Positions 28,877 to 39,470 are shown, counted from the first letter of the stretch. The stretch: DNA of 64,000 bases from Aerococcaceae bacterium zg-1292 (GCA_016126655.1 CP065955.1:1905001-1969000), one strand, 5' to 3'. A program made the numbers and translations. Notes: generated by a model not told the origin, from the letters alone.

Positions 28877-30337
28877 CTACCGGATTTCTTGATTTGTCCA
28901 CACGGATACCGAACCGCCATTTACTGGAAACTCGCCCCAACCTTCTTCGTCAATTGTGATTTCCCCGTCATGATTACCTAAATAATCAACAAATACTTTA
29001 CCTGCATTTAATTCACCAACAAACATGCGTTTTTCATTGTCATCACCATTACTCAATACCACGGCAATCCCATCTGGGTATTCATCATTACCTAAACGCG
29101 TCCAACCGATACAATTTGGATCATCTAAATAATCCGTTTGTTCACCATAAGCGTGATGACGACGTAAATGCATCATCCGGTCCAAATCCTCTCTAAAGCT
29201 CGGTTGCCCAAATTCGCCTTCTACACCATAATAATCACCATAAAATACACAAGGTAATCCTGCTTCACGCAATAAAATAGCTGCATACGCCATCGGTTTA
29301 AACCAATCTTGCACTGTTGACTCAAGTGCTTGACCTCGTTGCGTATCATGATTTTCAACAAAGGTGACTGCAGATGTTGGTAACTCTTGTACCAAAGCAT
29401 TGTCAAATAATTGCGTCAAATCGTAAGATTCGCCCGCTTGACTCGCTGTATAAAAATTCATATGCAACGCGACATCTAAAATATCGAAGGTATATTGTGT
29501 GTCCGCTAAATAAGCACCTTTAATCGCGGTATCTGCATGCCAGTATTCACCAAAAATATAAAAACTTTCACCATAGCGTTCTTGTGCCTTCGCCATTAAT
29601 TGTTGAATAAATTGATGGTCAATATGTTTGATTGCATCTAAGCGAAATCCTTCAACACCGGTCGTATCTACAAACCAATACATCCAATCTTCAATATGCT
29701 GAACCACGTCTGGATGACGATAGTCAATATCAGTAAACATTAAATAATCATAATTACCATTTTCACTATCAACTTTATCATCATCCGCCCAGCCTTTATT
29801 ATCACCGTAAATCATAAAAATACCGGTTTCTTGATTAAGCGCATCATAATCAGTGCCTGAAAAATGATACCAATGCCATTTAAAATCGCTATACTGGTTC
29901 GCTCTGCCTTCAAAATCAAAATGTGTCCACGCTTCAATCTCATAAGGTTCACTAATCGCTTCTTGACGATTGGTTGGATTCATTTTCAGTACTTGAAATC
30001 GTTCTAAGTGGTCACCATTAGCTTTATGATTCAACACCACATCCGCAATCGGTGCAATACCATTTGCTTTTAATGCATTAATAGCTGCTAAATATTCATC
30101 TTTTAACCCATATTTCGTACGGACTGTTCCTTTTTGGTCAAATTCACCTAAGTCAAAAATATCGTACACTCCGTAACCCACATCATGTTCATTGGTTCCT
30201 TTAAACGCTGGTGGCATCCATACCTTAGTAATTCCTAAATCTGCTAAATGCGCGCTATCTTCTTCTAAACGGCGCCAGTGCTGACCATCACTTGGCAAAT
30301 ACCATTCAAAATATTGCATAATTGTATGATTTTCCAT
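28877..30337 (-). CDS. Cytoplasmic alpha-amylase, GH13
   Basis: 486 residues without a signal peptide; opens MENHTIMQYFEWYLPSDGQHW, the start of GH13 subfamily 5 intracellular amylases. Catalytic regions: I DVVLNHKA, II GFRLDAIKH (nucleophile Asp), III FGEYWH (acid Glu), IV FVENHDTQ (Asp). Hydrolyses alpha-1,4-glucans or maltodextrins in the cell. Stands alone; TAATTTCCTCC on the + strand marks a good ribosome-binding site. Confidence 0.95.
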   Translation of the reverse strand: MENHTIMQYFEWYLPSDGQHWRRLEEDSAHLADLGITKVWMPPAFKGTNEHDVGYGVYDIFDLGEFDQKGTVRTKYGLKDEYLAAINALKANGIAPIADVVLNHKANGDHLERFQVLKMNPTNRQEAISEPYEIEAWTHFDFEGRANQYSDFKWHWYHFSGTDYDALNQETGIFMIYGDNKGWADDDKVDSENGNYDYLMFTDIDYRHPDVVQHIEDWMYWFVDTTGVEGFRLDAIKHIDHQFIQQLMAKAQERYGESFYIFGEYWHADTAIKGAYLADTQYTFDILDVALHMNFYTASQAGESYDLTQLFDNALVQELPTSAVTFVENHDTQRGQALESTVQDWFKPMAYAAILLREAGLPCVFYGDYYGVEGEFGQPSFREDLDRMMHLRRHHAYGEQTDYLDDPNCIGWTRLGNDEYPDGIAVVLSNGDDNEKRMFVGELNAGKVFVDYLGNHDGEITIDEEGWGEFPVNGGSVSVWTNQEIR

Positions 30338-30389
30338 TAATTTCCTCCGTCACTACAAATGTTCTCTACGTATCGTATCACAGTTTACA

Positions 30390-30441
30390 ATAAAAAAGAA
30401 GAACGTTAATTTCATCGTATGATGTCCTTAACGCTCTTTAG
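30390..30441 (-). terminator. Terminator region after the AI-2E-type permease gene
   Basis: On the minus strand AAGAGCGTTAAG..TTAACGTTCTTC then TTTTTT. A second stem at 30492-30537 (GTTGCCAA..TTGGCAAC) encloses a GA-repeat; its role is unclear. Confidence 0.65.
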
Positions 30442-30608
30442 TTGTAGGCATCGAAACGAGTACCCTATGTCAAGCTGTCATCTGAATGGTCGTTGCCAAT
30501 ATATACTATTGGGAGAGAGAGAGAGTTTTTTGGCAACTGTTTGATAACAATTCATATTATGACAGCTGTATTTAAAATGAACTTAAAATTTCTCTCCGAA
30601 TTTAAAAA

Positions 30609-31742
30609 TTATTGTCCCTCTTCACTTAAACGATATTCAATATCAGCTTTTAACAAGCGATACAATGCTGCCGCAATCGGTACACCTACAAGCATTCCAA
30701 TTAGACCAAACAATGCGCCGCCAATGGTAATCGACACCAATACCCACATAGCAGGCAACCCGACTTTGCCTCCAACGACACGTGGAAAAATAACATTACC
30801 TTCAAATTGCTGTAAGACAATAATATAGATTAGAAAAATAAGTGCCTGTGAAGGGGATTGCGTAAAGATTAAAAAAGTTCCCAAACCTGCACCGATATAA
30901 GCTCCAATAACAGGAATAAAGGCGGTGCTTCCAACAAAAATCCCAACAGTAGTCGCATACGGTAAGCGTAATAACAACATTCCCACCATACACATAACCC
31001 CTAAGATGACGGCTTCGAATGATTGGCTAACAAAAAAGTTTCTAAACGACCGGTCGAACACTGATAAAATGCCCCGAATCGGACGATATAATTTAGGAAT
31101 ATAGGCAACCATTAGGCGTTGACTTTCTGCCGCTATTTTTTCTTTATCAGTCAATAAGTAGATCGAAAAGACGATACTCATAAATACGTTGAAGACAGCT
31201 GAAAAAATACCGGTCGCTGAGGTCAATATGTTCAATAATAGATTACCCAGCGTCGACAACATTTGTTGGATATAATTCGTTACCGTTGACGCAATATCCA
31301 TATTTCCGCCATTTTCACTTTGTAGTAACTTCACTAATTGTTGTACCGTTTCATTTTTTTCGATTTTCGCAAATAACTCCTGGAACTTACTTGGGTCAAT
31401 CGATAATAAGGATTGAATCGCACCAATTAATTCTGGAATAACAATCCCTAATAAAATAAGAATGACAATAATAAAGGTACTATAAGCTAGCAATAAACTG
31501 AATCCGCGTTTGAATTTTAATAATTTTTCCGACTGAATAAAGCGTTCAAATAACGATTCATAGCCCACTAATAAAATATTCACAATATAAGCAATCATCG
31601 CACCCACAAAAAAAGGTTCTGATGCATGAAAAATTTTAATTAGTAAGGATTCCGCAAAACTCCAGTACCGCACAACAATAAAACAGGTAACTAAAAACAC
31701 CGCCAAACCAATCACGTGTTTTCGATTATAGGTCACATACAT
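30609..31742 (-). CDS. AI-2E family transporter (YueF/PerM-like)
   Basis: 377 residues with about eight membrane segments: a pair near residues 10-60, one near 70-100, then a long soluble stretch and the C-terminal helices ending in GLIGMLVGVPIAAALYRLL, the typical family ending. Members export small molecules or ions (some are Na+/H+ antiporters; the AI-2 link is for E. coli TqsA). The Shine-Dalgarno GGGGGG touches the ATG at 31742, whereas a GTG two codons later is six bases away, so translation may begin at GTG 31736. Confidence 0.9.
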   Translation of the reverse strand: MYVTYNRKHVIGLAVFLVTCFIVVRYWSFAESLLIKIFHASEPFFVGAMIAYIVNILLVGYESLFERFIQSEKLLKFKRGFSLLLAYSTFIIVILILLGIVIPELIGAIQSLLSIDPSKFQELFAKIEKNETVQQLVKLLQSENGGNMDIASTVTNYIQQMLSTLGNLLLNILTSATGIFSAVFNVFMSIVFSIYLLTDKEKIAAESQRLMVAYIPKLYRPIRGILSVFDRSFRNFFVSQSFEAVILGVMCMVGMLLLRLPYATTVGIFVGSTAFIPVIGAYIGAGLGTFLIFTQSPSQALIFLIYIIVLQQFEGNVIFPRVVGGKVGLPAMWVLVSITIGGALFGLIGMLVGVPIAAALYRLLKADIEYRLSEEGQ

Positions 31743-31789
31743 CCCCCCTAGAATAAATTCATATACTCAAATAAGTGATTAACAACAGT

Positions 31790-31817
31790 AAAAAGGGCAT
31801 TAAAAACACCCTTTTTT
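31790..31817 (-). terminator. Terminator of the M16C peptidase gene
   Basis: AAAGGGTG / ATGCCCTTTTT type stem with T run on the minus strand, 22 bp beyond the stop. Confidence 0.75.
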
Positions 31818-31839
31818 ACCGACTAATTATTAACCGAGA

Positions 31840-34728
31840 TTAATATAATTCACGAATCACATCAAACTGTTCTTTAACAGCTTCAATTTGGGCTTTATTA
31901 CCAATCACAGCGATAGCTGGTTGTTCTAATACTTGCTCGTAAATCGATGCAATTTGTTGTAATGCTTCAACGGTTGTCTCTAAAACTTCTTCTTTAAAAC
32001 GACGACGATTATCAGTTGAAAGTCCGACATGATGCATCACAAAAGCTTGATGACCTTTATCGGCAGCTGACAATGGCTGATTAATATCGCTAATCGTACC
32101 GATAATGTATTTCAATAACGCTTCATCATTGACTTCAAGGTTTTTAATAAATTGTGGAATCCCTTGATAAACATTCAATGTATTGACCAAATTCGGATCA
32201 CGATAACTAGCAAATGTTACATTACCATTGCGACGTAATGCATGCCCAGCACCATAAGCGCCACCTTGAACACGAATATTATTCCATAAATAGTCAAAGT
32301 TCAAGATTTTCGTCATCACTTGGTACGCACCCTTAAAATCAAAGGATGGCACCGTATTAGCTGTCGCTACATAGTTCACATCTTGAGCGGCAATAAAGGC
32401 TTCTTTTTGCTTCTCACCTGTTTGATGTACCACTTTTTCGCCGATTGCTTCAACTGGCAAGTCGGCAAATCGTGCTTCAATCATCGAAACGAGTTTATCT
32501 TTTCGCTCTTGGCTACCAATATAAAATGCATTGAGACGCGCTTTATTGATTAAACGTTGATACAATGCTTGTAATTGTTCAACCACTGATGCTGCGTGGT
32601 CTGATTTTAATTGTTTCAATACCTCTTTTAAGAAATAATACTGATCCAAACCACTGAATAATTCAGCTAATTTTGACGCGACACTCACTTGGCTTAACGC
32701 ACGTTGACTCGCTAATAAGTCAGCACGATAATTCATCCGCTGTTCAAAAACCGAAAGCGCCCGTTGGACAATATTCGTAATTTCTACCACATCATCCAAT
32801 TGGACATTGACAGCAATTTCATGCATCAAATCAAGTAATTGTTCATCCATTTCTTCCAGTGCTTTACCACGAATCGTAAAGTAGATAGAAATCCCTTCTT
32901 CTTTCTCAAAAGCTTGAACAGCTGCTCCAATACCACCTGTATATAAATCTATCTTAGTTTGTAATTCTTTACTGGTGTAATGTTTGGTTGCTAATTTATT
33001 AATCACTTGCGCCAATAGACTTAACCATTTCAACTCATCGGACGAAAAATCATCAATGCGATACAATAATTCTAAATAATCAATCCCTGCTGTAAATTGT
33101 GGGGCATGATAAAATGTTTGGTCATCTAAAAATTGTGACACGTTTAATGGATATTCTTCGACATCTGCCGTTAAATCTTCTCTAGTTAACATAGGAATTT
33201 TTGCTAAATCTTCTTGGCTATCTGGTGTTGTCTGACGTTGAATCAATGCTTGTGTTGCATCCACAATCGACTGGACTTCTTCTGCTGATAAACTTGCTTT
33301 ATAATCCTGTAATGCAGCATGTTGTTCTGCTTCTAAACGGTCATTTAGACCCGGTGTTGCTTTCAATGCGATAGATACACGGTGTGGATTTTCTAATAAG
33401 TAATTGGTCACTAATTCTTCAAAATATCCTGACTCAAAACGCGTCCGTAACTCATCAAAATATTTTGTAAAAGCTAAGCTGTCGAATGGATTTAAGTCAT
33501 ATAGCCACGTTTGTAAGGCTGTAATCGCATAAAGGACACCTCGTGGATTACTTTCTGAAATCACCATTTCTTTTTGCTTAAAGGTAAATGAATTTAACGA
33601 TGCCATTACCAATTCTTGGTCGATGCCTTCAGCAACTACTTGTTTTAACGTATCTTCTACGATTTTTTTGAACAAATCTAGATGTTCTGTTTGCGTGTAT
33701 TTTGCAATAATATTAATCATACTAAAGTAACCAATTGGTTCATGATATGCAACAATATCGCCAGCAAATCCTGCGTCTAATAAGGCTTTCTTGACAGGTG
33801 CTTGATTATTACCGAATAGCACATCAATCATCACACCTAGAGCGAAACCTTCTAAAATATCATCAGCGACATTAGTATGCCAAGCTAAGGCTAAGAAATC
33901 TTTATTCGTCGCATCATCACCTTCAGCAATCGAATAAGGTCTTTCAACATGATGGTCTTCTACGTAAGGCACATCAATTGCTAAGTTCACTTTTTCAGCA
34001 CCTTTACCCGCTCCTGTAAAATATTCTTCAAGTGCCTCAAATGCAGCGGCATCATCTAAATCGCCATATAAAACGGTTAACGATTGACTTGGATGATAGT
34101 AGCGCTTATGAAAATCAACAAACGCTTCTTGCGTCAATGACGGAATGGCTTGCGGCACGCCACCGGATTCAAAACTATATAACGTATCTGGATATAAATA
34201 ATGCATCACTTCATAGAACATTTGTTGTTCAGGTGACGCCAATGCCCCTTTCATTTCATTGTAAACAACACCTTTGTAGATTAATTCGTCCTCAGGTTTT
34301 TCTAAATGGTAGTGCCATCCTTCTTGTTGTAACACTTGTCCATCTTCGTATAATTTTGGTTGGAAAACCGCATCCAAATAGACAGACATCAAGTTTTCAA
34401 AATCTTGTTGATTCGTTGACGCGACCGGATAAATCGTTTTATCTGGAAAAGTCATTGCATTAACAAAAGTATTCAATGACCCCTTAATCAATTCTACAAA
34501 AGGTTCTTTTGATGGATATTTTTTTGAACCATTAAGTACGGAATGTTCTAAAATATGCGCAATCCCATTATCATTATACGGCGGTGTTTTAAAAGCAATC
34601 ATAAAAGCTTTATTTGGGTCATCATTTTCCAAACGCAATACTTGCGCGCCTGTTTCTTCATGTTCGTATAACTTACCATATGATTGGATATCTTCTAGCG
34701 ACTGTTCTTCAATTAATTTAAATACCAT
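31840..34728 (-). CDS. M16C metallopeptidase (PreP/Cym1-like)
   Basis: 962 residues from ATG 34728 (MVFKLIEEQSLEDIQ), which follows GGAGTGA; a frame open to 34737 is less likely. The inverted zinc motif HILEH is at residues 58-62 with the distal Glu region VVYNEMKGALASPEQQ downstream. Four M16 modules and the M16C-specific middle domain make the length typical. Degrades unfolded peptides in a closed chamber, cytoplasmic here since no signal peptide is seen. It is preceded by the largest block of hairpin repeats in the window. Confidence 0.95.
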   Translation of the reverse strand: MVFKLIEEQSLEDIQSYGKLYEHEETGAQVLRLENDDPNKAFMIAFKTPPYNDNGIAHILEHSVLNGSKKYPSKEPFVELIKGSLNTFVNAMTFPDKTIYPVASTNQQDFENLMSVYLDAVFQPKLYEDGQVLQQEGWHYHLEKPEDELIYKGVVYNEMKGALASPEQQMFYEVMHYLYPDTLYSFESGGVPQAIPSLTQEAFVDFHKRYYHPSQSLTVLYGDLDDAAAFEALEEYFTGAGKGAEKVNLAIDVPYVEDHHVERPYSIAEGDDATNKDFLALAWHTNVADDILEGFALGVMIDVLFGNNQAPVKKALLDAGFAGDIVAYHEPIGYFSMINIIAKYTQTEHLDLFKKIVEDTLKQVVAEGIDQELVMASLNSFTFKQKEMVISESNPRGVLYAITALQTWLYDLNPFDSLAFTKYFDELRTRFESGYFEELVTNYLLENPHRVSIALKATPGLNDRLEAEQHAALQDYKASLSAEEVQSIVDATQALIQRQTTPDSQEDLAKIPMLTREDLTADVEEYPLNVSQFLDDQTFYHAPQFTAGIDYLELLYRIDDFSSDELKWLSLLAQVINKLATKHYTSKELQTKIDLYTGGIGAAVQAFEKEEGISIYFTIRGKALEEMDEQLLDLMHEIAVNVQLDDVVEITNIVQRALSVFEQRMNYRADLLASQRALSQVSVASKLAELFSGLDQYYFLKEVLKQLKSDHAASVVEQLQALYQRLINKARLNAFYIGSQERKDKLVSMIEARFADLPVEAIGEKVVHQTGEKQKEAFIAAQDVNYVATANTVPSFDFKGAYQVMTKILNFDYLWNNIRVQGGAYGAGHALRRNGNVTFASYRDPNLVNTLNVYQGIPQFIKNLEVNDEALLKYIIGTISDINQPLSAADKGHQAFVMHHVGLSTDNRRRFKEEVLETTVEALQQIASIYEQVLEQPAIAVIGNKAQIEAVKEQFDVIRELY

Positions 34729-34742
34729 GTAAATCACTCCTA

Positions 34743-35336
34743 TTCTGGTTCCAACTCACTGAAATGACTCCACTTCAAAAGCCACCTCTGTGCGCTTCTC
34801 GCACGCCGTTGGCTTTCTCCAGTGGTTCATTTCAAAGCGTTCGTTGTCACACTATGTTCTATTCTGGTTCCAACTCACTGAAATGACTCCACTTCAAAAG
34901 CCGCCTCTGTGCGCTTCTCGCACGCCGTTGGCTTTGAATTACGGTTCGCTCGGGTTGGCTTGACGTCCACTTCAGAAGTTACTTTTGTGCGATTCTCGCA
35001 CGCCAGCAACTTCCTCCAGTGATTCAAGCCAGAACACCCTCACTCTCACTATAAGTTCCAGTGGTTCATTTCAAAGCGTTCGTTGTCACACTATGTTCTA
35101 TTCTGGTTCGTTCGGGCAGCCTTGACATCCACTTCGCATAGCTCTTGAAGTGTTTACGCACTTCTACGACCTCTGCTCCAGTGGTTCGAGGCTGAACGCC
35201 CTCACTCACACTATGTTCTATTCTGGTTCGTTCGGGCAGCCTCGACATCCACTTCGCAAATCGCTTGGGCCGCTTATCGCTCTCCGGCGCTTTTTGCTCC
35301 AGTGGTTCGAGGCAAAACGTTTTCTCTCGCATTATA
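34743..35336 (-). repeat. Cluster of five hairpin-repeat copies upstream of the M16C gene, one nested
   Basis: Copies: 34743-34857; 34861-35095 interrupted; 34938-35053 (the interrupting copy); 35101-35216; 35221-35336. The interrupted copy runs to GCCGTTGGCTTT, then the inserted copy, then resumes at CCAGTGGTTCATTTCAAAGC exactly as in the intact copy at 34743. All face the same way. Open frames here (e.g. 35066-35353 minus) are translated repeat and not genes. 35337-35651 holds no gene; AAGGATA..TATCCTT at about 35441-35461 is a small hairpin. Confidence 0.88.
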
Positions 35337-35651
35337 TTCCTTTTGTTGTGCAAGGCTTAGTTAGACATATTAATTGTCTTTAACATCGTTAAAACGTTGC
35401 TATTATTGTAACGGTTTATCTAACTAATGTAAACACATAAGGATAGCCGGTATCCTTTAAAAACTAATGTAATTCCATCATTTTTCAATTTCACCCCGGT
35501 GCGTGAAGCTTGAAAACTAATATTTATCACACCTTATTATTAGAAAAACACAAATACTCGATAAACATTCATTGCCGTCCCACAACATTTCCAATCTTGA
35601 TTGTCTCAAACTTATTGCCGTTACCTCATTGACTACTCTTTATCTATTAAG

Positions 35652-36944
35652 TTAACCATTAAGCGGTAATAATATTCGTAACTCAAACCAACCATTACGG
35701 GCCTCAAAAGTAACCGAACCACGATAACGTGTGACAATCTCACGAATACTTTTTAAGCCATAGCCATGCGAATGACTATCAAATTTTGTTGTCTTCGGCC
35801 AATCGCCGTCTAATTCCATTGGCCCTTCGTAGCAATTTTCCATCCGGATCCGAACAAATCCTTTTTCCTGCATAATTAATAAATGAATCAATCGCTTTTC
35901 AATATCATCGATTTTTTGAACACTTTCAATGGCATTATCAAGCATATTACCAAACAGCGTACTCAAATCATACGGTGTCATAAATGATAGCAAAGTACCA
36001 TCTGCTACAACCATAAGTTCAATCTCATTGCGCTGACAAAAGATAGCTTTCCCGGTTAAAATTGTATCTAATATTTTATTGCCCGTTTGATTTTTGGCCT
36101 CGTATAATTTAATGTCTTTCTCCATATTCGACAAGTAATCAACATGTTTTTGATTCCCAGCTTCACTTTTTAATAAATTAATTTGGTACTTCAAATCATG
36201 ATATTTTTGATTAATCATTTCAATACTCTGTTCAAGTACTTCATAATTTTGATACTGCATATGTAACATTTGTTGTAGGCGTTCATACTCAAGCCGTGTT
36301 TGCAATTGAGCTAATTGATAATGATATGCATACAAAATAGCGACACCAGCTAAGTCAAATAAGGTGCGGACTAAAAATATTTCATAGGTAAAACGACTGC
36401 TAAATAATGAGTCGCCCAAAGCATAACTCAAGTTACTCATAATAAATATCGCTGCTCCAATAATGATAACGGCCATCACTTCATGATATGTGACTGCTAT
36501 AACAGCATTAAATTGTTTCAAACGACTTTCCAGCCACCAAAACAACACCGTCATCATCGGTACAAATACGCCAAAATAACATAAATAACTAAGCCATAAC
36601 TGTTGCGTAATACCCAGATAAAATAGTATTTGCCAACCTAATGAAGCAATAAATTCCCCCATGATAAAAACGCGTATCGCAAAATAGAGGGCATTTTTTA
36701 CATCAAATTGACCTAAACACCACATTACAGCAAAAATCAATACAATATACAAAATCATTAAAGGTAAAAACAACTGAACCACGCCGTCGCTCAGCATCAT
36801 AATAATTAATAAAGTAATGAAAAATAAACTCAACACGGTAACAGTCACTCGTGCATGGTGTCGCCTTGGGCTCACTGACAAAATAATACAACAACTGACC
36901 CAATAGGAAATTGCGTAAAACACACCCGGAGTATTGGTTATCAT
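35652..36944 (-). CDS. Sensor histidine kinase, AgrC/NatK-like (GHKL, LytTR partner)
   Basis: 430 residues. Six or seven membrane helices in residues 1-200, a coiled linker, the phosphoacceptor motif KYHDLKYQIN near 246, the N box LFGNMLDNAIESV and GYGLKSIREIV of the HATPase_c_5 domain. Kinases of this layout sense peptides or envelope signals and phosphorylate LytTR regulators. No agrD/agrB-like peptide genes are adjacent, so its ligand is unknown. Its ATG overlaps the stop of the regulator gene upstream (TAATG). Confidence 0.9.
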   Translation of the reverse strand: MITNTPGVFYAISYWVSCCIILSVSPRRHHARVTVTVLSLFFITLLIIMMLSDGVVQLFLPLMILYIVLIFAVMWCLGQFDVKNALYFAIRVFIMGEFIASLGWQILFYLGITQQLWLSYLCYFGVFVPMMTVLFWWLESRLKQFNAVIAVTYHEVMAVIIIGAAIFIMSNLSYALGDSLFSSRFTYEIFLVRTLFDLAGVAILYAYHYQLAQLQTRLEYERLQQMLHMQYQNYEVLEQSIEMINQKYHDLKYQINLLKSEAGNQKHVDYLSNMEKDIKLYEAKNQTGNKILDTILTGKAIFCQRNEIELMVVADGTLLSFMTPYDLSTLFGNMLDNAIESVQKIDDIEKRLIHLLIMQEKGFVRIRMENCYEGPMELDGDWPKTTKFDSHSHGYGLKSIREIVTRYRGSVTFEARNGWFELRILLPLNG

Positions 36945-37654
36945 TATTTACTCACCTCATTTACGTAGTTATTATACGTATCTAAAAAGATTTTTCTACG
37001 CGCACGACTGATAGTAAATAGTTGGTTATCGATAGTAATCGTCTGAGTCGTGGCACTTTCCATATAATCAAAGTTGATAATGGTCGACTGATTAATTTTG
37101 AAAAACCGTCCATCATTTAGTTGCTGCTCACAGGATTTTAACGAAGCACGTAAAGTCAATGTTTCATCGAGTAAATGATACGTCGCTTGATGATTAGTGA
37201 CTTCAACATAACGGATAGATGCTAGCATTATTTTACGGACCGTACTTCCTGTATCTAACATCAAAAACTTTTGTTCTCTCCGCTGCATTCGTTCAATCGC
37301 TCGTTCTAAACGCTGAGTAAAGGCATAATAATTAATCGGCTTTAAAATATAATCCAATGCTTCCACTTCAAACCCACCAATAGCGTACTGTGGCGCCTGT
37401 GTAATAAACATAATTATCACATCTCGGTCTGTTTCACGAATTGCTTTTGCTGCTGCTAAGCCATCCATCACTTTCATTTCAATATCCATCAAGATAATGT
37501 CAAAAAAGCCATGTTGCACACGCACAATCTCCACCCCATCAGTGAAATGTGCGATTTTAAACCGTTGGCCACTCCTTTGCTCAAAACGCTTTAAATAATC
37601 GGTTAGAACGCTCGCATACTGTTTATTATCTTCAACAATCGCAATATGAATCAT
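36944..37654 (-). CDS. LytTR-family response regulator
   Basis: 236 residues: receiver domain (phospho-Asp in IILMDIEM, about residue 57; Lys in LDYILKPI) and a C-terminal LytTR DNA-binding domain (FFKINQSTIINFDYMES). First gene of the pair with the kinase at 35652. LytTR targets in such organisms are often bacteriocin, competence or cell-wall genes; none adjoin it. Confidence 0.92.
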   Translation of the reverse strand: MIHIAIVEDNKQYASVLTDYLKRFEQRSGQRFKIAHFTDGVEIVRVQHGFFDIILMDIEMKVMDGLAAAKAIRETDRDVIIMFITQAPQYAIGGFEVEALDYILKPINYYAFTQRLERAIERMQRREQKFLMLDTGSTVRKIMLASIRYVEVTNHQATYHLLDETLTLRASLKSCEQQLNDGRFFKINQSTIINFDYMESATTQTITIDNQLFTISRARRKIFLDTYNNYVNEVSK

Positions 37655-38232
37655 CCAATGCCTCCTTTCATTATCACAAATTCTATTTTACATTCAAATG
37701 AGAAAAAGTGACACTAATATTGTTCAGGCTCTATTCACTCGATATTAGCAATCATCAAATAACAATAGAATACCTATTTTTCTGAGGAATAGGGAATTTT
37801 CCGATATCTTGTAGGGACCCACAAGATGTCGAAGAGACAGTACAATACCACAAACCACTGTGCCTTCAAATATCAAAAAGGGGCAATCAATCTGCCCCTT
37901 TTGCTTCTTTATCTTCACACTGTAGAATTATATTTTTGTCTCTTATTTATTGCCAATCACAAATAGTACTTGAACTGAAATTGACTCCTCTACAAAGATA
38001 TCATTTGACGTAACTGATATCTTTGAGTTCTTTATCATCACGGATGCGCCTCATATAATTTATATGAACAACAATGAAGCGGCAAGAGCTTCCTTGTATT
38101 CAGTTTGTATGAGTTACTATATATTCAGCAACTCTTATATTTTTACCTTCGCTTCTTCTAAATCATCCTTGTTTGATTTTTCGACTATTGCTTTCAGTCA
38201 CTCACTAATAGACTAACATCACTTTTTACATA
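37655..38232. other. Gene-free region between the two two-component loci
   Basis: 578 bp with no gene. It has the second copy of the small repeat type (37767-37850), a bidirectional terminator (37875-37902, AAAAGGGGCA / TGCCCCTTTT) and another stem AAAGATATCA / TGATATCTTT (37995-38027). No small pheromone-like frame with a good ribosome-binding site was seen. Confidence 0.5.
37767..37850. repeat. Second small repeat type, copy 2
   Basis: GAATACC..TTTTTCTGAGG..CGATATCTTGT then AGGGACCC and ACAAGATGTCG forming an 11-bp stem. Resembles 6306-6460, sharing start, spacing and the ACCCACAA-ATGTCG end. Confidence 0.45.
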
Positions 38233-39462
38233 CTATAACATCACAGTAAAAGTAATCATATCGTCTTTGTAACTGACGCTAATCATCCCTTTAAATAACT
38301 TAACCGTACTTTCTGCCATCGTCAACCCAATTCCAAAACCGGATACTTGATGATTATGAGATTCGTCCGCACGGTAAAAACGTTCAAAATATTTAGAATA
38401 ATCCTGCCCTTTACCTTCACGATACGTATTAGAAATATCCAATCGTGCCTTTTTAATAAAATTACCCCGACTCAATCTAACACAAACCGTCCCATTTTCA
38501 TCACAATACTTATTCGCATTATCAACTAAAAGTGTAACCAATTCGAACAAAGCTTTTTTCTCCGCTTTAACATGAATATTCGGCTCAATTGACATCACAA
38601 ATTGCTTGCCATCGCGCAAAACAAGACCCTTAAAATCTTCTGTTGCATCCTGAGTAATCACTGAAAAATCAACGTCTTCTAGCGTCAACTCAGGTTGTTC
38701 TTCTAACTTCGCTAAACTGACCAAGCTATTAATTAATCCCGTCAACCGAGCCACTTGGTCATTAATACTTCTGGTCCATTCAGATGGCTCTATCATCATT
38801 TCAATTAATTCATTATTAGCTGAAATAATTGCCACCGGTGTTTTTAATTCATGACCAGCATTGGTAATAAACCGACGTTGTTTTTCATAGTTCGCAACAA
38901 ACGGCTCAATAACTTTAGCTGATAAAATAAAGATGAGGATTTCAAAGAACACAAAATTTAATACCGCCATAATGAGCGACAGACTTGTAAGTGACGCATT
39001 ATTTAAATAATACCTCGTTGTATCCAATACCACTATTAACTTCTCATTATTTGGTAAAGCTCTAACTTGATAATGATATATACGACGTCCCTGTTTGAAA
39101 CTACCTGTATCTTTATCCAAGTCAGCAATTTGTGTCGAATACATTTTAATTTCTTCATCACTCAAATTGGACAATGTATCGGAATCTAACCTAACCACTT
39201 CGTCTGTACCCTTTACCTTAACACTAAAGTAGCGAAAATCAGACAGCGAATCGGCTGGGGTGCGTTTAATAAAATCTCTCGGAATGTCACTCGTATTAGG
39301 AAATGTTCCTTCATTATCTGCCAACAATGATAGAACCGCGTTAATATTAGAAACTGTCTGCCAACGCCACGCAGCATTGAGGACTGTAACGATTGAAAAT
39401 AACACAACCAAAATCGCCACTGAAGCGATGGCAATAAAACGTAATCGCAGTGTTTTAAACAT
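38233..39462 (-). CDS. Sensor histidine kinase (HisKA type)
   Basis: 409 residues: N-terminal helix (10-30), extracytoplasmic loop of about 110 residues, second helix near 155-180, then HisKA with NAGHELKTPVAI (His near 203), N box LLVDNANKYC, F box FERFYRADESH and G2 GFGIGLTMAES. Third gene of the alarmone synthetase-regulator-kinase operon, 8 bp after the regulator. Confidence 0.93.
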   Translation of the reverse strand: MFKTLRLRFIAIASVAILVVLFSIVTVLNAAWRWQTVSNINAVLSLLADNEGTFPNTSDIPRDFIKRTPADSLSDFRYFSVKVKGTDEVVRLDSDTLSNLSDEEIKMYSTQIADLDKDTGSFKQGRRIYHYQVRALPNNEKLIVVLDTTRYYLNNASLTSLSLIMAVLNFVFFEILIFILSAKVIEPFVANYEKQRRFITNAGHELKTPVAIISANNELIEMMIEPSEWTRSINDQVARLTGLINSLVSLAKLEEQPELTLEDVDFSVITQDATEDFKGLVLRDGKQFVMSIEPNIHVKAEKKALFELVTLLVDNANKYCDENGTVCVRLSRGNFIKKARLDISNTYREGKGQDYSKYFERFYRADESHNHQVSGFGIGLTMAESTVKLFKGMISVSYKDDMITFTVML

Positions 39463-39470
39463 CTCATCAC

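Noticed and set aside
35066-35353. 95-codon minus-strand frame
   Set aside because: Entirely inside hairpin repeats; same repeated peptide appears wherever the repeat is open, with no ribosome-binding site.
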